A stretch of DNA of 41,941 nucleotides from Thermoplasmata archaeon (GTDB lineage Archaea; Thermoplasmatota; DTKX01; JAHFTX01), in the NCBI GenBank assembly GCA_023265395.1, contig JAHFTX010000027.1, forward strand, positions 1-41,941, written 5' to 3'. The first letter of the stretch is position 1, and each line of letters opens with the position of its first letter. The position numbers and the translations under genes are program-made. Positions 8,560 to 15,900 of the stretch are shown piece by piece. The notes under the pieces were generated by a model, which ran no database searches, was not told where the DNA came from, and worked only from the letters and a program-made list of their open reading frames with translations.

Positions 8560-8567
8560 GCTACTCC
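8553..8567. other. Palindrome at convergent stop codons
   Basis: GGAGTAG-G-CTACTCC is a perfect 7-bp inverted repeat with a one-base centre, spanning the stop codons of the genes ending at 8559 and 8561. It could be chance from two GAG-TAG ends facing each other, or a short bidirectional end signal. Confidence 0.4.
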
Positions 8568-9193
8568 AGGAGCGGGTCGATCCGCTGGGCGAGCGCTTCC
8601 TTCGAGAGCTCGCCGCTGTGGCGGTAGGCGATCGTCCCGTCGGCCTGCAGCACCAGGAAGGTCGGATAGGAGTCGATGACGTAGTCCCTGCGGACGCTGC
8701 TGCTTCCGAGCACGTGGGGCCAGTGGTCGCCGTAGCGCTGCAGGTAGGTGGCGACCTTGGCCATGTCGTCGCGCGGATCGATGGCCACCGAGATGAAGGA
8801 GACGCGGTCGCCGTAGCTGTCGTGCAGCTCGTTGATGATAGGCTCCATGTTCTGGCAGTGCGGACAGTCCGTCCAGAAGAACTCCAGCAGCACCGGCCCC
8901 TGCTGCAGCGTGCTGTCGAGGCGGACCTCGGTGCCGTCGGGGGTCTGCAGGGAGAAGTCCGGAGCGCGGTCGCCCACCGAGGCTCCGGTCGGTGGGGGCA
9001 GCAGCGGCGCCAGCTGCATCAGCAGAACCACGACCAGCGCGATCGCGGCGATCGCCCCGCCGATGGCGGCGCCCCGCAGGAACCGTCGCCGGCGAAGGTG
9101 CATCCGCGCGGCGAGGTCCTGTCCCTGCGCCCGCTGCTGCTGGCGCGCGGTGCGCGAGGCCTTGGCCCGGCTCGCCGAGGAGGGCTGCGCCAT
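8561..9193 (-). CDS. Membrane-anchored TlpA/ResA-type thiol-disulfide oxidoreductase
   Basis: 210 residues. A polar, Arg/Gln-rich N-terminus (1-40) precedes one membrane helix (about 41-65), after which the thioredoxin fold faces outside. The fold begins with GDRAPDFSLQTPDG, the AhpC/TSA-like opening of TlpA and ResA, then LLEFFWTDCPHC with redox cysteines C110 and C113, and later the cis-proline strand SYPTFLVLQADG. TlpA-type proteins reduce or isomerise disulfides in exported proteins. The gene lies 44 nt downstream of a VKOR homologue on the same strand, and the two would form an electron-exchange pair. It also has its own TATA-like element between the genes. A later start at M31 is possible. 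Confidence 0.88.
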   Translation of the reverse strand: MAQPSSASRAKASRTARQQQRAQGQDLAARMHLRRRRFLRGAAIGGAIAAIALVVVLLMQLAPLLPPPTGASVGDRAPDFSLQTPDGTEVRLDSTLQQGPVLLEFFWTDCPHCQNMEPIINELHDSYGDRVSFISVAIDPRDDMAKVATYLQRYGDHWPHVLGSSSVRRDYVIDSYPTFLVLQADGTIAYRHSGELSKEALAQRIDPLLE

Positions 9194-9215
9194 GGGCCTC
9201 TTCGGAGGGTCCCCC

Positions 9216-9225
9216 CCTCAAAGCC
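9216..9225 (-). promoter_or_regulatory. TATA-like element for the TlpA-type gene
   Basis: On the minus strand this reads GGCTTTGAGG; GCTTTGAG starts 31 nt before the ATG at 9193. It lies in the gap below the VKOR gene, so the pair may be transcribed separately as well as together. Confidence 0.5.
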
Positions 9226-9237
9226 CTTGTGGCGACC

Positions 9238-9795
9238 TCAGCGCCCGACCTTCGCCAGCGTGGCCATCCCGTAGTCCCAGTAGGTCCATGCCAACACTCC
9301 GCTGAGCACGACCATGACCACGAAGCTGCTCACGCAGTAGGGGCACAGCGCGTGGATCACGAACAGCTCGAGGGCGGTCAGATAGGTGCCCAGCGCGACG
9401 CCGCCGACGCACAGTCCGGCCAGCAGCAGGGGCGCCACCCTCGTGACCGGGCGTTCGATGAACAGGAACCGCCACAGCACGAGGACCTCGATGGCGGCGA
9501 ACCCGGCAAGACCCAGGACCGCCAGCGGGATGCCCAGCACCGATGCGTAGGGGGAATGCAGCACCGGGTCGCAGTCGAACACGGCGTTGACCGAACAGGA
9601 GGTCGCGCCACCGTTGGCGATCTGCCAATGCTCGTAGGTGAGGTAGGACGCCAACAGGATCCCGACGAAGGCGAGGAGGGCCACGGCCATCAGCACCCGC
9701 TCCTCTGTGGCGCTGCCAAGGACCTCGAAGCCGTCGCCGACGTGTCGGCGGGTGCTGCGACCCGTGCCTCGGCGGTGCCGCGGCTTCGTGCTCAC
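9238..9795 (-). CDS. Vitamin K epoxide reductase (VKOR) family protein
   Basis: 185 residues from GTG 9795. After a basic N-terminus come four to five membrane helices. The VKOR landmarks are present: the loop pair C67 and C75 (TSCSVNAVFDCDPV), the following S81 with SPYASVLGIP, and the active-site CPYC (C151 and C154) at the start of the last helix. VKOR homologues oxidise quinones to make disulfides and hand them to thioredoxin-like partners; the adjacent TlpA-type gene is the likely partner. The start is a GTG because no ATG lies between the upstream stop and the first helix in this frame other than M36 inside the helix. A GGTTCTTGCC element sits about 30 nt upstream. The same reading frame stays open to 11361 but that part is antisense to the FG-GAP gene. 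Confidence 0.88.
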   Translation of the reverse strand: MSTKPRHRRGTGRSTRRHVGDGFEVLGSATEERVLMAVALLAFVGILLASYLTYEHWQIANGGATSCSVNAVFDCDPVLHSPYASVLGIPLAVLGLAGFAAIEVLVLWRFLFIERPVTRVAPLLLAGLCVGGVALGTYLTALELFVIHALCPYCVSSFVVMVVLSGVLAWTYWDYGMATLAKVGR

Positions 9796-9890
9796 GGCCG
9801 GGGGAGTGCCTACATAGCGGCAAGAACCCTCGCCCCCATCGGTCGCCTCCCGAGCGGCTCGGGCCTGCGGAAGGTCCCCAGCACAAGAGC

Positions 9891-9898
9891 CTTCAAGC
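9891..9898 (+). promoter_or_regulatory. TATA-like element for the FG-GAP/PKD protein gene
   Basis: CTTCAAGC starts exactly 31 nt before the ATG at 9922, identical in sequence and spacing to the element at 5021. Confidence 0.6.
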
Positions 9899-9921
9899 AC
9901 CACGGTCCCTGGGTACGACCG

Positions 9922-12900
9922 ATGGCGGGCTGCCGACGGTCCATCCTGGCAGCGGTGCTCCTGCTGGTGCTGGCCTGCCCAGCCTCGCTGCCCGTCGGTG
10001 GCGTCGACGCCACGCCCATCCCCCGCGAGCTCCCGCCACTGCAGAACATCACCGCCGCGGCGGGGCTGGAGGACCTTCCAGCGATGGGCGACCCGCGCAA
10101 CCCGCCCGACCCGCTGACCTTCCCCAGCTGGGAGGCCTTCGTCGCCGCCATCGACCTCTGGGGGGGGACCGCGATCGGCGACTACGACCGTGACGGCCTG
10201 CCCGACATCGCCGTCAGCCGCAGGGGCACCACCGCACTCTATCACAACGACGGCAACCTCACCTTCACCGACGTCGGGGCCGCCGCCGGGCTGGGCTCCG
10301 ACGGCATCGGCATGGGCGTCACCTTCGTCGATGTCGACAACGACGGATGGCTCGACCTGCACCTGGTCCACTTCGGGACCGCCGATTCGCTCTACCATAA
10401 CGAGGGCGACGGCACCTTCGTCGACGTCGCGGCGCTCTGGGGCATCGACTCGACGCGGCATGGCACCGGGGCGGCCTGGGCGGACTACGACGCTGACGGG
10501 TGTCTCGACCTGTACGTGCCGGCCTACCTGCACGAGACCAACCAACTGTTCCGTGCCCGGTGTGACGGCAGCGACACCTTCGAGGATGTCACCATGCAGA
10601 CCGACACCGGGGACGCCGGCTGGAGCTTCCAGGCGCTCTGGTCCGACTACGACGGCGACGACGATCCCGACCTGCTGGTCATCAACGACTTCGGGCCCGA
10701 CGTCCTCTACCGCAACAACGACAACGGCACCTTCAGCGACATCTCGGCGGTCAGTCACCTCGACCAGGGGGTCGCCGGTGGGATGGGTGCGGCCATCGGC
10801 GACTACGACAACGACGCCGACCTCGACTTGTTCGTGACCAACTACTACGAGAACGGCCTCTACACCAACCTGGGGGACGGCACCTTCCACGAGTCGATGG
10901 CAGGATCGCCGCTCAACAACCCCCTGGTCGGCTGGGGTGCCAACTTCTACGACGCCGACAACGACGGCGACCTCGACCTGTTCCTCGCCAACGGGTTCAT
11001 CTTCGAGTACACCCACCCCAAGGACCAACCCAACCGGCTCTTCGAGAACGTCGACGGTCAGTTCGTCGATGCGACCGAGCAGGTGGGGCTCGACGACTCC
11101 GGGGTCACCCACGGTTCGGCGGTCGGCGACCTCGATGGCGATGGGACCCTGGAGCTCTACACGGTCGACCTCGATGGTCCCTCGAGCCTCTACCGCCGTT
11201 CTCCCACCACCCACCACTGGCTCCAGCTCCAGCTGCAGGGAGCCCTCTCCAACCGCCAGGGGATCGGCGCGACGGTGCGGGCGATGGTGGGGCCGCGGAC
11301 CCTCGCCACCGAGCTGCGCGCCGGGGGCTCCTACCTGTCGATGGACGAGCCGATCCTCCACCTCGGACTGGGGGACTCGGCACGCGCCGACCGCCTGGAG
11401 ATCCGCTGGCCCTCAGGTGCGACGACGGTCCTGACCAACGTCAGTGCCGACCAGCGGGTCCTAGTCGTCGAGGAGCCGGGCGTCATCGCCGCCGCGGGGC
11501 CCGACCGCACGGTCGGGACCTCGGTGCAGATCGACCTCGACGGCACCGCGTCGACCTCCACCGCTGATGGGCCCCAGCTCCCCAGCACCGGGAACTTCCG
11601 TTGGACCGTCGGACCCCCCGGACCCACCGCGCAGGTGCTGGTGGGGGCGCAGGTGCAGCTGACCCTGCACGAAGCCGGGCGGGTGCCGGTGCAGCTGCAG
11701 GTCACCGACAGCACCGGGGCGACCGACACCGACTGGCTGACCCTCGAGGTCGCCGACCGCCAGCCTCCGACCGTGACGCTGGGGCCCGAACAGACCCTTG
11801 CCGCCGGCACCCCCCTCGACCTCGACGGCAGCGCCACGACCGACGATGACCCGGCGCTCCGGACCTTGGGGACCTTCCAGTGGCAGGTGACCGACCCGTC
11901 GGGGACGCAGACCGACAGCGAGGGGTTCGCGCTGCATCTGGTCCCGATCCTCCCAGGGACCTACGTGATCACCCTGACGGTGCGTGACCCCAGCGGCAAC
12001 GTCGGCAGCGGTCAGCTGCTGGTGCACGTCACCGATGGGGAGTCGCCACAGGTGGCGCTGGTCCGTGCCTGGGAGGTCGACGAGGATCTGCCCCTGCTGC
12101 TGGCGGCAAGCGCCTTCGACAACGACCCGGCCTTCGACCCGCTCGCCGCGCTGCACTGGAGTGTCCCGAACGCCCAGCCCCCCACCGACGGGGACGGGCC
12201 GACGCTCCAGGTCGTGTTCCCCACCCCTGGCCAGTTCCCGGTGCGCCTGACGGCCACCGACGCCGCTGGCAACGTGGCGATCGCCGAGGCGACGGTGCAG
12301 GTGCATGACCGCACGGCGCCACGGCTGTCGGTGGGGCACGGGTGGTCCATCCCCGAGGACTCGCCCGTGCCGCTGACCCTTGCGCTGCTGGAGGACAACG
12401 ACCCGCTCTTCGCCAGCACCGGCACCGTCCACTGGCAGGTGCGCACGCTGTCGGGGGTCCTCGACCGCTACGGCCGCGAGGTGATGGTACGCATCGACAG
12501 CCCCGGGGAGGTCACGGTGTCGGTCACGGCCACCGACCGCAGCGGCAACAGCGCCACGGTCTCCGCCCAGCTGCAGGTGGTCGACCACACCGCGCCGAGC
12601 GCACGGGCAGGGACCGACCAGCGGTTGCGACCGGGCCAGGTGGCGGTGATCAGCGCTCGCCAATCGAGCGACAACGACCCGCAGCTGCTGCGCAGCGGCA
12701 GCGCCCACTGGTCCATCTTGGGGCCCCACGGCAACGTCTCGCTCGACGGCTGGGACGTTCTGCTGCCCCTGCCCAGCGCGGGGACCTACGTGGTGACCCT
12801 GACGGTGCGCGACGCCGCCGGGAACGTCGGCACCGACCATCAGCGGCTCGTGGTCTCCGCGCCCCCCGATGACTCGCTGCAGCGGCTGTGGCGGCAGGTG

Positions 12901-12975
12901 GTGCTCGTGGCCGTGGTGCTGTTGCCGCTGGTGGTGCTCGTGGCCGTGGCGATTCGCGCTCGCCCAGGGGGTTGA
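9922..12975 (+). CDS. Large exported FG-GAP/VCBS, ASPIC-UnbV and PKD-repeat surface protein
   Basis: 1,017 residues. A signal peptide (about 1-30, with a possible lipobox VLAC) leads into seven calcium-loop repeats of the D-x-D-x-D-G-x-x-D type. They sit near residues 87, 137, 188, 243, 294, 344 and 404 and together form an integrin-alpha-like beta-propeller. An ASPIC/UnbV module follows (about 441-510), ending RLEIRWPSGATTVLTN. Next come five PKD-like Ig domains starting near 519, 613, 707, 797 and 889, several sharing 'V-T-L-T-V-R-D-x-x-G-N-V'. A membrane helix lies at about 993-1011 with a short basic tail. This predicts a membrane-anchored, calcium-binding stalked adhesin or receptor outside the cell. 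A second giant relative follows 22 nt downstream. The upstream in-frame extension to 8992 is rejected because the promoter and signal peptide fix the start. Confidence 0.9.
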   Translation: MAGCRRSILAAVLLLVLACPASLPVGGVDATPIPRELPPLQNITAAAGLEDLPAMGDPRNPPDPLTFPSWEAFVAAIDLWGGTAIGDYDRDGLPDIAVSRRGTTALYHNDGNLTFTDVGAAAGLGSDGIGMGVTFVDVDNDGWLDLHLVHFGTADSLYHNEGDGTFVDVAALWGIDSTRHGTGAAWADYDADGCLDLYVPAYLHETNQLFRARCDGSDTFEDVTMQTDTGDAGWSFQALWSDYDGDDDPDLLVINDFGPDVLYRNNDNGTFSDISAVSHLDQGVAGGMGAAIGDYDNDADLDLFVTNYYENGLYTNLGDGTFHESMAGSPLNNPLVGWGANFYDADNDGDLDLFLANGFIFEYTHPKDQPNRLFENVDGQFVDATEQVGLDDSGVTHGSAVGDLDGDGTLELYTVDLDGPSSLYRRSPTTHHWLQLQLQGALSNRQGIGATVRAMVGPRTLATELRAGGSYLSMDEPILHLGLGDSARADRLEIRWPSGATTVLTNVSADQRVLVVEEPGVIAAAGPDRTVGTSVQIDLDGTASTSTADGPQLPSTGNFRWTVGPPGPTAQVLVGAQVQLTLHEAGRVPVQLQVTDSTGATDTDWLTLEVADRQPPTVTLGPEQTLAAGTPLDLDGSATTDDDPALRTLGTFQWQVTDPSGTQTDSEGFALHLVPILPGTYVITLTVRDPSGNVGSGQLLVHVTDGESPQVALVRAWEVDEDLPLLLAASAFDNDPAFDPLAALHWSVPNAQPPTDGDGPTLQVVFPTPGQFPVRLTATDAAGNVAIAEATVQVHDRTAPRLSVGHGWSIPEDSPVPLTLALLEDNDPLFASTGTVHWQVRTLSGVLDRYGREVMVRIDSPGEVTVSVTATDRSGNSATVSAQLQVVDHTAPSARAGTDQRLRPGQVAVISARQSSDNDPQLLRSGSAHWSILGPHGNVSLDGWDVLLPLPSAGTYVVTLTVRDAAGNVGTDHQRLVVSAPPDDSLQRLWRQVVLVAVVLLPLVVLVAVAIRARPGG

Positions 12976-12982
12976 ACCCCTG
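12965..12982 (+). other. Hairpin over the stop codon between two giant genes
   Basis: CAGGGG (12965-12970) pairs with CCCCTG (12977-12982) around the loop GTTGAA, which contains the TGA stop at 12973-12975 of the upstream gene. It sits directly before the downstream gene, which lacks a standard ATG or GTG start. Confidence 0.6.
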
Positions 12983-12997
12983 CGCACGCGCCCGCTC

Positions 12998-15900
12998 TTG
13001 ACTACCCTGACGCTGGTGCTGCTGGTGGTGAGTGCACTCCCCGCACCAGTGCACAGCAGCCCGCCGCAGGGGCGCAGCGAGCGCACCCTGACCGGTGAGG
13101 TCACGCCCCTCTCCTTCCCCTCGAGCAGCGCCCGCGCCTACGAGCTCGAAGGGCTGCCTGCAGGAGCGGCACCCGACCTCAGCTGGCAGGAGGCGCAGGA
13201 CTTCGACTACCAGGCGATCGCCGACAGCGACGACGTGCGCTGGGCAACGGCACTGGCCTCCTTCGAGGGGGAGCGCGACACCCAGGTGTTCCGCTTCACC
13301 CTCGACCCGCAGACGGTCGCCGACGCCACCGCCCTGCGTCTGCGCTGGGAAGGCTACGGGGAGCCTCAGCCGGGGTTCCCCACCGACTTCGCCGTCTACG
13401 ACCACGTCGCTGATGCCTGGACGCAGCTGGAGGAGACCGACTTCACCTCCACCACCGATGAGGTGGTCGAGCTGACCCTGCAGCAACCACTGGCGCGGTA
13501 CCTCGACCAGGACGTGTTGAGCGTCTACGTCAGTTCGGTCCAGGGCAAGACGTTCAAGAGTTGGTGCCCCCTGCTGGCGACGCAGCCGAGCGCAGGGCGC
13601 TGGGTCGTGCGGACCGACCTGCTCGCCGGCTCCGCCGACGGGATGGGGGTCGACCACGACGAATCGTGGCTTCTCCCCGCCGACGCCGTCGCCGGAGACG
13701 GGTCGATCGAGCTTGGGCTGCTCGAGGAGGTCCACGAGGTCACGTTCCTCGATTCTGCGACGCTGCAGGTGATCGACTACCCGGGAGGTTCGACCCTGCT
13801 GCTGGAGGAGGCCGGACACTGGAGCGCGCCACTGGCGGAGGGTGCGCCGCTGCTCGTGGGAGCGGCCCGTGCACCGACCGCCGCGACGGTCGCGATCGGG
13901 TCGGAGCGACCGGTCCCTGCCTTGGCACGGCTGGGAACCACCGATGGCTGGGCGCTCGCAGCCCCACCACGCGCAGACGTCGGGAGCACGCTACCGTGGG
14001 TGGTGGAGGCGACCTTCCCGCCGACGGAGGGAGGCGTGCACGTGCTGCGCGTGCAGGGATGGACGGTGCTGCCGGAGGGCAGGCGCGCCGACACGGGGGA
14101 GATCCACCCGCCGGTGCTGCCCCCCGAGCCGACCGTCGAGCTGGCGGTGGGCGCGGGCGCCTTTGCACCGCTCCAGCGCCCGTTGGGGGTCGTCGCCGGC
14201 GGGCTGCCCAAGCAGCTGACCTACGTCTTGCCCGAGGTGCCCTCCGGGGCGCCCCTGCACCTGCGGTTGCGTGGCACGGCCGACGTGCGCATCGACTCGC
14301 TGGAGGTGGCTCCGCTGCGCGCCGACCCGGTCGCACCGGTGGCGGTGCTCGTGCCAGAGGCGACGCTGGGCATCGGGGGTCTCCACCCGTGGAAGGCGCC
14401 AGGGAGCGACCAGCCGGCGGTGCCCGACCTGCTGCAGCCCTCCGCGTTGGAGCGCTGGCCCCAACCGCTGGGGTCGCGCACCGCCTTGGGTCCGGTCAGT
14501 GACCTCCTGGCAGAGGCCGATGGACGGTTGGTGGTGCTCGGGCCGGGGGATGGCCTGCTGCTGGAGGCCTCGTCGGAGGGGCTTGCCCCGCCGCCGGTGG
14601 GGATGGAGCGCGCCTACGTGCTGCAGCTGCACGGGACCATCCGGGAGGCCGACGTCAGCCGCGCCGGGGGACTCTCGGTGGCGCCGTTGCCCCTCGGGGC
14701 GCACGATTCCCCCAGCGAGCGCCGGACCCGCGACCCCCAGGCGGCCATCCCCATCGGCGCGGTGCTGCCCTGGGGCGAGGCAGGCAGCAGCCGTGCGGCA
14801 GGCCGACAGAGCGGCAGTGGCGAGACGCTGGCCACCGACCTGATGCAGCTCGATGCGATCCTGCCGCTGAAGCTGGAGGGTCTGCAGGTCCGCGGTGACG
14901 AGACGGTCACGGCCACCGACACGGCGCTCTCCCTCAACGGCAGCGTGGTGGTCGATGGCACGCTGCGCCTCGAGGGCTCGACCCTGACGATGCTGGCCCC
15001 CAACGGCTCGCTCGAGGTCCGCGCCGGCGGCGCACTGCAGCTGCTCGACGGTTCAGTCATCACCGACCCGCCAAACGACATCGACGATGGCGGCGTCGCC
15101 GATCTGCGCTACGTGTTCGAGATACGTCCGCAAGCGGCGCTGCTCGTCGAGGGCTCGACCATCCGCGGCGCAGGGCTGAGCGGCCTGAGCGGTGCCGACC
15201 CACGACGGGGTCTTGCGCTCCAGAGCGACGACGTCACCCTGCGCCGCTGCACGATCACCGACGGTGCCCTGCCGCTGCTGCTGCTCGACGCCCATCCGCA
15301 ACAGGTCGACGGCTGCACCTTTGGGGAGGGGCTCGAGGGTGGGCTGCTGCTCAGCGGCGATTCGCAGCTGCAGCTGCTCGACTCGCACCTGCCACCGAGC
15401 CCGCCGCAGCTCGGCGCCTCGGCACGCCTCGAGGAGTCGGTGCGACTGGGGCTGCTCCCGCAGGACCCCGCGGGCAAGCCCCTGGGTGGCGCCGACGTTT
15501 CCGTCGACGTCGGTGGGGTGCGGATCTACGCCACCGGCGGCTTTGGGGGCACCGACGCCCGCTCGGCGGGAGCCGACCCCCACACCGGGCTGCCGCAGGC
15601 GTTGCAGGTGCCCGTGGCTGTGCGCATCAGTGTGGGCGCGGCCCCTGCGCAGCTCCCCTCGATAACGCTGCGCGCGGCCTATGGCGGAGCGACCATCGAC
15701 CGCAGCGTCAGCGACCGCACGCCCCACACCGAACCACTGACGCTGCAGGTGGGGACCGCGTTCCTGCAAGAGGTCACGACCACTCCGCCGATCGCCCCCA
15801 TCGAGGTGCGCGGCGACCCGTTGCAGCGGCTGGGCCCCAAGGTCCTGCTGGGTGACGTCGATGGCGACGGGGACCTCGACCTGTTCCTCAGCGGCGGTGC

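Noticed and set aside
9796..11361. Open frame of more than 500 codons antisense to the FG-GAP gene, continuous with the VKOR frame
   Set aside because: Its translation is low-complexity Val/Asp/Gly/Glu sequence produced by the reverse complement of the Asp-rich calcium loops. The VKOR protein has a suitable GTG start at 9795.
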